A program made the translations under genes and the position numbers. Positions 1 to 12,600 of a DNA stretch of 64,000 bases are shown here, piece by piece. The stretch is from positions 1,359,305 through 1,423,304 of the forward strand of contig NW_020653750.1 in assembly GCF_003589595.1 (NCBI RefSeq), given 5' to 3'. The notes beneath the pieces are model-generated. The model had not been told where the DNA came from. It was given only the letters and a program-made list of their open reading frames with translations, and made no database searches. The DNA comes from Hyposmocoma kahamanoa (taxonomy: Eukaryota > Arthropoda > Insecta > Lepidoptera > Cosmopterigidae). Each line of letters opens with the position of its first letter. Positions within the stretch are counted from its first letter, which is position 1.

Positions 1-84
1 GGATTCGAACCGACGTCTTCTTGCATACCGTGCCAGACGCTATACCAACTAAGCCACGGAACGAACCAACGGACCTCACGAATT
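1..84 (-). repeat. tRNA-like SINE head, minus orientation
   Basis: On the minus strand the sequence carries a Pol III A box (TGGCTTAGTTGG) and a B box (GGTTCGAATCC) at tRNA-like spacing. The arm sequences do not pair as in a functional tRNA. The same family recurs at 53188-53330 and 55640-55800 on the plus strand and, diverged, at 27431-27540 on the minus strand. Retroposed copy truncated by the window edge. Confidence 0.8.
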
Positions 85-94
85 NNNNNNNNNN
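85..94. other. Assembly gap (10 N)
   Basis: A run of ten N is seen. It is short and round in length, so it is probably a placeholder rather than a measured gap. It separates the head of a tRNA-like SINE in minus orientation (1-84) from the tail of the same SINE family in plus orientation (95-215), so the join may be wrong or may hide an inverted pair of copies. Confidence 0.99.
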
Positions 95-215
95 TTTTTC
101 TATGTGCTTGCGTCGTGTCTTTGTACTTGGTCTTTCAACGAAGTGTTCTGAGTGTTCGATCTTTGTATTAATAATTATAACAAACTAGTGGAGTAATTTC
201 ACAAAAATAATTGAA
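95..215 (+). repeat. tail of the same tRNA-like SINE family
   Basis: The segment GTGTTCGATCTTTGTATTAA, followed by an AATTATAACAAACT stretch, matches the tail of the SINE copies at 53205 and 55655 and short tails at 4150 and 14130. It is in plus orientation, opposite to the SINE head on the other side of the gap. Confidence 0.7.
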
Positions 216-319
216 TATCAATTCAATAAAAATTTAATTAAGCTATAATTATTTCGTCATTTTTTAAATCGGGTTTCTAGCCGATTTTACCTAGTGTTGT
301 TTCTAGCAGAAGGAGAGTA

Positions 320-480
320 ATGTTTTTTGGGTATATTTCCGAATTCGAATCCCGGATGGACCAATTTGTTAACTTTTCTAAATTGGTTCTAATCTGAGTG
401 TTCTAGATAGTGCTCATAATACAGAAATTCCTAGTTCAAGACCAGGTGATTGGTGTGGTTGTGACATTATTATTATTTTG
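320..480 (+). repeat. SINE-like repeat with ATT-rich tail
   Basis: It has a B-box-like GAATTCGAATCCCGG, then a stretch containing CTGAGTGTTCTAGATAGTGC and GGTGATTGGTGTGGTTGTGA, and ends in (ATT)n. The second half is shared with 3715-3875 (plus) and 43815-43930 (minus), so it is a dispersed retroposon lying in the intron just upstream of the first visible transporter exon. Confidence 0.65.
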
Positions 481-529
481 ATTTTAGTGTATAAGGTATT
501 GTTATTTTTATTGTTGTTTTCCTTTGCAG

Positions 530-696
530 AAAATGAAAGATTTAAATCTGCCACCGACTCAAAAAGGTCTGAATAAAACGCTGTGGCTCCTATCGATTTC
601 GAGAAACGCCATAATTGTTATATTATGCTCTGTGATAGCGTTTTTATGCGACAAATATAATGACGGATCTCCCTTCAAGCTGACCGGCACAGTGAG
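530..696 (+). CDS. SLC26-like transporter, first visible exon
   Basis: The exon follows TTTGCAG and ends at AGTGAG|GTAAGT. Phase 0 in, phase 2 out. It encodes [10 protein letters not shown], then a Trp-containing stretch, [20 protein letters not shown] (a membrane helix) and PFKLTGTVR. The ATG at 533 is internal: family proteins have about 250 more residues before it, so this is not the start of the protein. Confidence 0.92.
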
Positions 697-3600
697 GTAA
701 GTAAGCATTTAATTTCGACATGTTTTATTTTTTGTTTTTCAAAACGAATTTCGTTCAAAATATGAAACGAAACAGCAGACCTTACGAATTTTCCTATTTG
801 CTCGTCTCCAAATCTTTGTTTTTGGTTTTTATCAACATTTTACCGTAGCGCCATCTGAGAGAAACCTATGAAATAAATATTCATTTATATTAAATAATCA
901 TTTATTTCTTCTATCATTTATTCATCCTATTATTCATTTATCACAAATAAATATTCATTTTATGACCGAAATCCCTGCATTAACTGAGAAAAGAGATGAC
1001 GATCTTTAAGCAGCTGAACATATGTTCACCAAACGTACCTAAAAACCTATCACGTTTAAATTAGCAAATAAGAAAACCGTTATATAATCAGTTTTTGCGT
1101 TTGAGGGCTATGATGCTACATACAGACAGATACTCCCTCATTTTGCGTTAGGCTCAATTTACATTGCGGCAGAACGGAACGGAATGGAATTGGATTGAAA
1201 TTGTGGAAAAATTTTGACAATTTCAAGAGAAGGCGCGCGCAGTCTCTGGATTGCATTGCATCGACCGCGCCTTGAGTCTGTAAGTATTTCGTCGACGTTT
1301 GACGTCACACTGCGCCTGCCTCCGCGCCACTTCCCGCGGCTTTGCCTGGTGTCGTCGACGTCAGCTGCGGAAATCTCGCGAAAACGCGAACATTCTCGAG
1401 CCTGCGCGATAATTCCGCGGAAGTCGCGCGACGTGATTTCTGAATTATCTAGTTTGTACGTTACACAATTGACTATAAAGTTCATTACATCAAAAGTTCG
1501 CTTCCATTCCGTTCCACCGCAATATAAATTGAGCCGTTAGTATCACAGGTTAGTAGTCCACAGTCAGTGTTTGATCATTAAAATTGTATCTTATTGATAT
1601 GGTATAAGCAACGGCAGGTCTTCGACAATACGAATGCGTCTAAGCATACATATAGCACTATTCGCAGAAATAAGAGTTATTTAACTCCAAAATCCTTAAA
1701 AAAACAAATTTTTGATATTTGTTGCTCTATAAGTTTGAGTGCAATAGCCAGCTCAACAAGCGTGCGTGATATCCTGGCGATGGCTCGCGATATCGCATAC
1801 TCGTGGTCTCAGTACTACGTCATTAGCGGCATTGCGACATGACTTTAGCGGAATTTCATACAAAATTACTGTGTTTTCTTGTTCTACCTGTAAGGTATCA
1901 TTTTGTTTCTTTACATTTGAAAATAATTCTTCATTTTCGAGCAAATTTTTTCATGTTTACTTCATAAAAAGATGTCCATGCACTGTATTTCGGGCCCCCT
2001 AGACTTAACTAACGCATTTGCATTTTGGTAACTTTCGTTTCGTTCAGTAACTAAAGTTTTTTTCTTTGAGAAATATCAGTTACCTGATTTTGCTTATCAA
2101 TGAAACTAAAACTAATTAAAATGTAAAAAACCGCTTATATGGACTTGTAGATCTCGTTTCACTAGTTCCAGAAAATAATCTTTTTTTATAATAATATTTG
2201 TTTATTTTCTCCCACAATATTTTTTTAAAGCAAGGGAACAGATGCATATACCTAAGCGTTGTGAGAAACTGGAGCTTAAACTAGGCAAGTCCTGCATCTT
2301 AGGACTCCTGGTTTCCACCTCTTGGTTGAACAAATTCCGTACCTACAATTTTACGATTATACGTTATTACGATTAATACTTAATAAAAAATAATTATGAT
2401 AAAGTTCATGGCAGTCTATTCGTGGATCTTGCAAAAAATCGTCCGTAGAATAACATTATAACATGTGCAACTATTTCCTTATTATCGTTAACTTTGTTCC
2501 AACTTATCTATTTTTTTGAAGTTTTTTGTTTATATCTTCTCATAAGAAGCAATGTAATGCTGATATAATAGAAGTCATTGTGCAATGACTTCTTATATAG
2601 TTTTTAAGTGCTTGTTATCTAACATTTGACGACCTCAATGGCCCCGCGGTTAGCAATGTGGCCGCTAGATGAGGCGGTTGTGTTTTATTTCCGGTATAAC
2701 AAAGAAGGTGTTCAGTTTTACCCCAAATTGTGTACCGAGGTACAACTTATGTCAAAACCATTTTAAAATTGTGTAAGAAAGGAATCTTTAAAAGAAATCT
2801 TTTCAATTTTAAGACAAATTGTTTAAAATGTAATTCTATAATTATAAGAATAAACGATACTGCGATCGACGAAACGTGCATTGTTGTGATTTGACAGCGG
2901 TCACTGTAGCTAACAAGTGGGTTCGATCGAGAGAATGTGAATGTCCGTAAATAATAGCCTTACTTTCTCAAACTCGTATCTTAAAGCACAAAGTTAAAGA
3001 AATGCAAAAAATGGATTGTATTTACAAATTTTGCAGGCTGATTTCACATCACGTTTCCTTCATATTTACACATTGACTTTTACCTATTTTTAAAGTAATA
3101 CATCCAAATTCCCTTGATGAGAAATAGAAAGTTTTGCCTCCTCCTGAATAATCCGCTCTTTAGAAAATACGAGTTTGAGAAAATAAGGCATCGAAATAGT
3201 AATGTCAGAGACGCGAATCAAATGAAACACAGCTCAGAAACCTTAGAGAATGGAAAAAAATAAAGAAACAGAATAAAGAATCTTTATGACGTTGACGTGT
3301 CGACCGCGTCATGAAGTGCCATTTGAAAAGGGTTTAACAGCTTGGGACATATTAGATATTTTATCCAACATTGTTAGATATTTTAATAATATAATAATGA
3401 ACTCGTAATGAATAAGTTTAAAAGAATTAGTGGATGTTTTTGACAGACATGCAAAAGACGACTGGACCCATTGACCTACCACAATGACTAGACCTATTTT
3501 TTTTAATAATCCCGATAACTAGATTCCTACCGTTTGAAGCATAGATACGTACATAATTATCGTGTTGCCAGTCATTTATATGTTCGAAAGATAATTTTGA

Positions 3601-6600
3601 GTGTTACAATTGATTAATAAATTCCATTTTTTTGTGAATTCACCGTATTTTTTTATTGAATAATATGTAATAGTACTCAAGTTGTGTACATGTTTTGGGC
3701 AAAGTTATAAGGAAAAATGAACGGATTCTTTAGGAAATGAACTTGTCTAAATTATTTCTGGTCGGGTGTTCTGAATGAATTTCGGTGCTTTGGTGCTCCT
3801 ATAATAATACGAAATTTCCTAGTTTGAAACCAGATAATTTATGTAGTTGTCCCGTATAATATTATTTTAATAAAATCACATTTCCTTTACCATCTCATAA
3901 AAGTCAATCATCGGAATATTCCATAATTTTACTTACTTATGAAATAATAAATTAAAAAGCATAATACGTGTTATGAGCTGAAAGTTATTAATAGATTTTT
4001 CGTATTTTATTTGTTGAATACATCGAGTAGATAAGTTGAATATCAAGATATTTTACTAACATATTTTAATTTTTTTAATACACTACTAGTCTGTGCCTGT
4101 GCATGGCAACAGGCGCTAATTCGAGTGCCAGTCAGTTCGACAAAATTTTTCTTTGTGTTCGATCTTTGTATCGTTAATACGAATTTTTTGTTGTTATATT
4201 TATCCATGACATCATATTATTTATGTTCTTTTATGGCAATTTCCACATTTTAGCTTCTAAATGTACATTTTAACTATAAATTATTAAATAATATAGTTTT
4301 ATATACTATGTTAAATTTTAACATAGTATATAAAACTATGTTAGTACACAGGACGTGGCGACAATTATACAATCTATCATTTGAAGTGAATACTTTACAA
4401 GTAGGCGGATTCATTAAATAGCTCATAAACTATGCCATTAAAATTATCTTAACGTCTATGTAAAATTTTTTCCATTCGACTTTTATCTCTTGCATACAAA
4501 AGGGCATTGTATTCTTCATTTACCGATAATAACTTTTATATCTGGACATAATTGACAGAAATACTAAGTTCCCATGTTTTGTTATTTTATATTACAGATT
4601 ATTTATTGATGTATCATGTGCTATGGACTGGTGGACTTTGTCCATTCATTGATCTTAAAACGTAACGATTATTATAAACAACGTTGCGTGGTGTGTATGT
4701 ATGTTTTTACCTAATTTTCGTTCTTTTTAAGTAATTTTCTTTTAAATGAGCATTGTTTTGCGTCTACCAGCCTTAACTCTTGAACTTATTTACTGATTTA
4801 TGTAATAGATATTAACAAAAATAAGTTATAATATTTTTTCTTATTGTTTGGCTTAAATGTGTTCTTTTGACAATGGCATAAAATATTTCTAGATGGCGTT
4901 TAAAAATAATTCTAAAATTCAAATGTTACGTTAATTGTTATGAATACTCTTTTCTCTTAACCAAACAGAATGCACGAGGTGAAAATAAGCTACGTACCTA
5001 TATTTTATTCTTTTAAGCATATTTCGCATATAAATGAGCATTAACTTAGAACTACATAGAACTACAGCTTTTCGAGGTAGTTTCAAATACTCGGCCTCAA
5101 AGTGCTGGAATAATATTCCTCCACCTATACGCAACGAGACATCCAAACCCAAATTCAAAGCACTGTACCGGCAACACCTACTCTCACTTCAAAAATCTGT
5201 GTAGTGTGTTTTTATTCTTCAACGTAGTCTGTCTAGAATCGAATTTTGTTGTTGCTTTGATCTATGCTTATTATGTGTATAATTATATTATAATACTAAT
5301 TACATTACACAACATTAAATCCTCTTTACAGTCATAACTTACACCTACAGCTGTAATTACATTCACATTTGCTCATGCACTTACATGTTAAACAGGTTAT
5401 TTTAGATGCACTATTTACACTTTACTATGTATATTATTATTGTCAATGTATAACTTTACTCATAGTCGTTATATTTTTGCTTTCTAATAACTTAATCCCT
5501 CTCGTTGGTTCTGACTGAAAACCAGCGCCTTAGGAAACTTTGGCATATGCTGAGTCAGCGCCGTTTCACTGCTATGACAATCATGTTTTGTTTTTTCTTT
5601 TATGCTTAATCTGTATTTGTGTTATATCAGTGAATAAAGTGTTTATCTATCTATCTATCTATCTAACTTTTTCTTGACATCTTTATTCTTTTATTATCTC
5701 TCTTATTAATTTTTAACTATGTTATTTAATGTTTATTTTTCCTTTTTGTATTAGGTAGAGTAGTATTTAATACTTGTTCGTTTTTTTGTTGTCTGTCTTT
5801 TAAATGTATTTTCTTTTTATAAAAACCTAAAATATTTCAAGATGGCGCCGTTTAAAAAGAATTCTGAAATTCAAATGTAAATTTTAGGCAACCTTAACAA
5901 CTGACAACCATGCCGGTGAATCCTGTCTTTTGTTCAAATTGCGAATAAACTCGCAGAACGCTGGGTGAATAATTTTCAGATTTGCTCGGATAAGTCCTTC
6001 ACGTGGAGCCGTCAAACTAATTCTGGGAATACGGAGCCTTTAATCTAATCGGGAATTGATAGCTGTCCTAACTTGCTATGATGAATAGTGCAATACAACC
6101 ACTACAGGATCAACATGTCTGAAAGCCGATATTTGGAGTTAAAGGATTACATAACATGAAGTTTTATGTTTCTTCAGTTATTTAATTCGTAATTTCGTCA
6201 AGATATTCATTTTGTTGATAAAAAAATATGAAAAATACGACTTTTATAGTTATTTTATAGTTCAAGTATAAAGGGACATGATTAATTCGATGTTTTTGTA
6301 ACCTACTAAGATAACCTAGTAAGTAATACAATTTTTTACAGAAAAGTTTTTTTTAAATACTTCGATACCCTAACATACCCCTGAAACACATGTTCATTTA
6401 TTTGGTAATAAATGCCAAATAAATAAACACTACTTTAAAAAGTATCTAAACCAAGTGTAAAACAAATCATACCACGCGTTAAACAGTTTTTTAAGTTTAC
6501 AACCGACTTCAAAAAAAAAGAGGTCTCAGTTCGACTGTCTTTTTTTGTATGTATGTTACGCGATAACGCGATAATTTGTGAACCTATGTTAATGATTCTT

Positions 6601-9600
6601 ATTTTGTTGGAGAAAGGGTACTAGTGGTCCCATTTATTTTTGAAGAAAATATTATTTTATTATGTATATAATAAATAAAATGTAAAATTTTATTATGTAT
6701 ATGATAAATAAAGTGTGTAAATATTATATTATGTATATTGTAGTACTCTGTACTGATTAATGTTTTAGGGGTCGTTTTGAAAAAAATGTAATGTCAATCT
6801 TTTGCCATTTACATTATTAAATGTTGTACTATGTTTCATCTTTATAAATTCAAGGAATACTATTTTTCATAAGTATCTTTTTATACTTTTTCACCCTCTT
6901 ACGGCTTGGCCACGACTTTTGGCTTAGCTAGGTGCGAGGCGGGTTCGGCAAGCTGCGAGTTGTCCATACCACGTACGTTTAGCGACGGCAACAGTAGTGT
7001 AATTATTTAGACATGGCGTTATCTAAAGTTGTGCTTCTAGACACGAGGGAACGAATCCACAAATTGAATAAAGAGCGGTATAAATATGGCGAATTTTGTA
7101 ACATGTACGAACTATACACAAAATATCCTGACAAGTTTTACTAATACACGTAGATGTACAAATTTTTAAAATGTATATTTGTAACACCATATTGAATCAA
7201 GAAGGGTTGTCAGTGTCACCAATTCAGAAAAGTTGTTACTCTCATTATAATATTTTTAAATTTATGCTGACTGTGTTTTGCCATCCATGTTGGTGGCCAA
7301 TTTAATATTTCACCAATAAATGTCTTCCGCTCTGGAATGTTTTCAAATATTTTGTTTCTCTGGTCGCCGCTGAGTGTGTCACTCGTTTACCGCTGGCGCC
7401 GCTCTTGAGTCGCTCTGAGTCGTGGCATCTCCTTCGTTCGCGAAAATCGCGGGCGATGTCACTCAGTGAGTCGCCTCGTGGCGTGATTCATACATTTCAA
7501 TACTTTTGTACTTGCCGCTCGTCGCCCCGCACTAAGCTGCCGCTGACAGCAGCACGGGCGTGGCCAAAAACTTAAGAGGTTAAATTCGAAAAATCCGTGC
7601 TTAATACGACTACACTACATAAAAGTAACGAACCCTCGAGTGTTCATGTTTCTAGGACATAAGTTTTTGCTGTGCGTATACCACTGAATTGCTCTGGATC
7701 CTACTCCTTCATGTAACTATAGATTTAATTTAAAGAATTAAACCAAAGGTATTGAAAAAAATAACTTTACAGATACGGCGTAAACACATTTTTTGCAGTC
7801 TCGTTTACATTGCAGTAAATGCCTAACTTCAATGTTTTACAGAAGTCATTAGTCACCTTTAAAGAAGTAATACCAATAATACACAATGTTTTAAGTTGCG
7901 ATGCAATGTTTATTATATAATTGTAAAAAAAGTTTAAAAAAAAGTATTATGTAGATACATTAAAGGCGGATACAAACATTTGCTTATTTTCCATAACTAT
8001 CAAAACATTATATTGCCAAGTTTATTTTGAAAATTTTACGACGCAACACACACAAACGACAAAACACATTTGATTATTTTACGACGTATTTTAACTATAT
8101 GAATTTTTAAATCCATTTTTTTTTAATTAAAAGTAAAGTAAAATAAATTTATTAAACCATATTACTTCAATCTTATATCTGCTTGAAATTTTACATCACA
8201 GCAATTAATTATTGGAGCCCAAACCGGTGACACGGAGAAACCTAAAAACCGACTTCCTTGTTGATTTTTTTTTATTTCAAAGGCCTCTCGCAGCACCTTG
8301 AGTTGATAACGGTCTTCTTTTGCAACGAACTCGGGTTTGTCGAACTTAATTGTATATGTAGGTTTATCTAACAGACTGCAGTTTGTTCCGCATCGTCGCG
8401 TATTATTTAATATCTAAAATAGAATGAATAGCGAGGCCGGGGCTATTCTCTCAATATAACATTATGTCCTAACTTAAATGTTATTTGTTTCAGAGAAGGG
8501 CTTCCATCCTGGTCGGCGCCGCCATTCAGCACCGAAATCGGTGAACGAAAAGTGTCTTTCATAGAAATGTGCTCCGACCTCGGATCGTCTATTGTGTTAG
8601 TTCCTATTATTGGCGTACTGGGAAACGTCGCCATTGCTAAAGCTTTCGGTGAGTGTGTTATTGTTTTAATAACCGAACTGGTATACCATCTGCAAAACCT
8701 ATTTATATCTAATTATCATAAAGAGAATAACATGTGTATGTTAACAGCATTGTGTATGATTCAGGGATTGTGTAGAATACCTAGTCATTGTATACAATAC
8801 CGGTCTTCTTCAGGCAATATATATGATTTTTAAACTATGATACACATTTCCTAAGCGTTGTATAGAATACCCAGGTATTGTATAGAATGCCGTAGATATG
8901 ACAAAGTATGAAATAAACAGTTTCTAAGCTTGTTCGACATGAAAATTGAAGCTGTGTACAGTAGTGCAGTGAATCAATATGTTACTAGAGTTGCTATAAA
9001 AATTGTATTTTCTATAACGATGAAAATTATGAACTCTTTTCCAACCTGCGCTTAACTCCATTATCATTGATATAGTCTTTCCCATCGGAATGCAAAGACA
9101 AATATAACGCGATTTACCGAAGTTTCTTAATTTGTAACAATATTGCAAAAAAAGTGCGCACAAATTCATAACAAAAACGTTTGTTATTCAGGCATAAAGT
9201 TTATTGCACACTCATGACGCTTAACCCTCACCTGGGGCTCGGACTGAAATTCTCAACTTGTTTGCAACAACCTTCGTTCCGCCCCAGTAAGTCGATGTCA
9301 AATTTTTAAATGACAAATCCTTATTTCTTCTCCTTCTTTCAAATGTTATGGCCCCGTCGAAATAATCAATGATTTCGCTAATGTCAAGTAAAAATGACTA
9401 TATACAATTGGCGAGGCGTGAAAATTCTTTTTGGCAAAGCCGAAGCTTTAACTTTTTGAAAAAACAACAATTTTTTAACAATAATTCTCAAAAACTTCTT
9501 TTCCAGTTGAAAAGGCATTTTAGGCAATTACTTCACTTCATATCACAGATTAACTTTTTATACACATAAAATAATCATAGCTTTTAAAGTAATTTTACAG

Positions 9601-12600
9601 TTTAAGCTGCCCGTCGCGATACGAAAGTTTGTAAACGAACTCATGAATGCTATGTGTTGCTATTTTAATTACCTACGAATTACCATAACCTTTTGCATAC
9701 ATTATTTACGTAGTCCTATTAAAAAGAAACACCCAATTAAATATAGATCCTTATGTAACACTATTTATCGTTAAGATTTACAAAATAGAAATTAACCATA
9801 TTTTGTATTAATTTGCTATTGTAATAATTTTGTTATATTATTTTATGAAAGTTTTACATCTGGCTACGATTATGACATTAAAACAAATTAAACTACACTC
9901 TTTTGCAAAAAAAACGGGCACCTAAGGAAATTGACGTTCTAAAGTCGATTTGACTTAATTAAATGAAATTTATTTCTTTGACTTAGTCTGTATACTTATA
10001 ATCGTGTAAATTAATGCGCGTGAAGTGAATTCGGGCAATTAAAAGAAAAAAAAACGATGGGTTCTTTAAAACCGATGTACACGCCCAAACAATAACAAGT
10101 GGTCGGCAATAAAATCAAGATTTTTTTTACTTTTTTTAATTAAATAAAGTTACAAATGTAAAAACCTAATAACGAGTGTGACCTCCTCTTGCCTAAATCA
10201 CAGCTTGAATCCTTCTGGGCATGCTTTCCACGATGTTTTTAATAACGTTTTGAGGAATACGTTCCCACTCTTCTGCAATGACTCTTTTTAGCTCCCTGAT
10301 GTTTTGTGGAGCAGGTTGCACTGATCTTACCCGTCTCTTTAGAACATCCCAGACATGCTCAATTGGATTGAGGTCAGGACTTCGAGCTGGCCAATCTAAA
10401 CGACGGATCCCAACTTCTTGCATGTACGCTTCCACGTCGCCAGAACGGTGCGGGCGAGCATTGTCGTCCATAAAAATGGAATCTTCCCCAAGTGCAGTCA
10501 ATGTGGGTTGTGCATATGGAATTAGGACTTCCATTATGTAACGGTGTGCATTTAATGTTCCATTTTCTATGAAAACTAACTCCGTACGCTCCGTCGAATT
10601 AATTGCTGCCCAAAACATAACGGAGCCTCCGCCATAAGGAGTGATTTCTTCGAAACACACTTCCGCATAACGTTCCCGTGGTCTTCGCAGCACTCGCCGG
10701 CGTCGGTCCTCTCCACACAAAGAGATTCCAGCTTCATCAGAAAACAATACTTTATTCCAGTCCTTCAGAGTCCATGAAGCACAGTTCCGAGCAAACTGAA
10801 GTCGAGCAACACGGTGCTCACGGAGTAATTTAGGGCCCCGAGCTGGGCGGTAACTCCTGATATTGGCAGCCAAAAGCCTCCTCCTGACCGTCCACAAGCT
10901 AACTTCTACTCCTCTTACTTCTTCAAAGCTCTTCTTCAGGTCCACACTTGACGCGTTACGATTGCGCAACGCCTGACTCACCAAAAAGCGGTCATCTCTT
11001 GGTTCTGTGCATCGTTTTCTTCCCGAACCGGGTCTTCTTTTGATCGAACCGGTCTCTTGATACCGTTGCCAAGTCCTCTGGACAGTTGAACGACTCACAT
11101 TTAGCCGCTGAGACACGTAAGATTGCGAACAACCTTCTTCAAGCAGGGCTATAATTTTACCGGCCCTTATCACTTTATCACTCATATCAAAAAGTGGTAT
11201 TTAATGTAAAAAGAAAGATTAAATTGTTTAATTTGCAGAAAATATCCAAAAAGTTTTAAAATATCGTAATCAGTTAAAAATCGTTTCAGCAATTCGCGCC
11301 ATTAGTAAAGCAATTTTAGAATAATCCACAATAATCATTATTTTTCTTTCATTAATTTCAAATTTTAAATTTGGAACGTAAAGAATCATGCCAGGTTGCT
11401 TCAAATAACATGCCAATATATCGTCAAATTAATAAAACCTATTTCTTGTTCTTCTTCATTGAAGTAGAGAAAAAAATCTAAAGAGCCCGTTTTTTTTGCA
11501 AAAGAGTTTATATTGTTGGAACAAGGTTTAAATTTAAGTGAACGCTATTCGATAATAACTCGAATTATTCCGGCTTCTTGGCCGCCATTTCTTTAGATGC
11601 ATAAAGCGGATTTTTGCGAACGTGTGCGTATATTTTGATGGGAGCGCGTAGATTTAATGAATAAAATAGAACGTTGAGATGCATCGGGACAAGTTATTAC
11701 GCGTAGTGGTGGAGTATGCGCGCTGCCACTGGTACGCGGAAATTTTTAGGTAAGCCGCACAGTGGGTCCAAATTAATCATTCTTGGACATAGGAATAACT
11801 TTTGGAGTATCGAGCTAATTTTTTACTTTATATGATAGATAAATAACATTCCTTACAACGCACCTTTACTTTCAAAGCCGCAAGTACATGTAGACAGATT
11901 ATTTTTTTCTACATAGAAAATGATTGGAACTATACTGTAAGTAACCCACGCTTATTACATTTTCGTATATTTTGAGATAAAAAATAAAATGTGTATTTCT
12001 CCATACATAAAAATAATTATTATTATTTTTACTCTGAAACTATCAACTTTTCAAGAAATTATAGTTAAAAGTTGTTAAGGATGTTATTATCTATCATATA
12101 AAAAAAATTAGCTCGGTACTCCACAAGTTATTCCTATGTCCAAGAATTATCAATTATTATTTAATCATGGGAACAATTTTAGGAATACAGAGCTGATTTT
12201 TTTCATATGATAAATAATAATATTCCTGATAACTTTTATTCTTATGTAATTTCTTGAAAAGCTGTTTGTTTCAGAGAAAAAAAAGAAATTTGTTTTTTTT
12301 TTGTTTGGAGAAATACACATTTTATTTTTTATCTCGAAATGTAGGAAAATGTAATGTGCATGGTTTATTTACAATATAGGTCCAATCATTCTCTTTCTTT
12401 CATTCATTATCTATCATATAAAAAAAATTAGCTCGATACTCCACAAGTTATTCTTATGTCCAAGAATTATCAATTTGGGCCCGTTGTGAGCCGATCGGAA
12501 TCGAGTTATAAGGACTTCGCCACTGCTATGTACGGTACTTTTGCAAAAACAATATAAAAATTATGGCGGACGACGCCATTAGCAAGGCCGGTACCTTCCA

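Larger units (their letters stand above)
697..8493 (+). other. intron after first visible transporter exon
   Basis: About 7.8 kb without coding potential of its own apart from transposon relics. It holds a CpG-rich MITE (1151-1535), a SINE head (2626-2690), a second MITE (2957-3189), SINE pieces (3715-3875, 4120-4185), a perfect hairpin (4293-4339), a LINE 3' end (5040-5666), an ACCGACTTC repeat (6500-6760) and a Harbinger-like relic (6902-7571). The rest is AT-rich with nothing recognisable. Confidence 0.8.

Noticed and set aside
1..84. tRNA gene on the minus strand
   Set aside because: A and B boxes are present, but the arms do not pair, the family has several diverged copies with a common non-tRNA tail, and no mature tRNA ends are seen. 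Treated as a SINE.
10278..10541. plus-strand ORF inside the Tc1-like element
   Set aside because: Shadow of the transposase frame.
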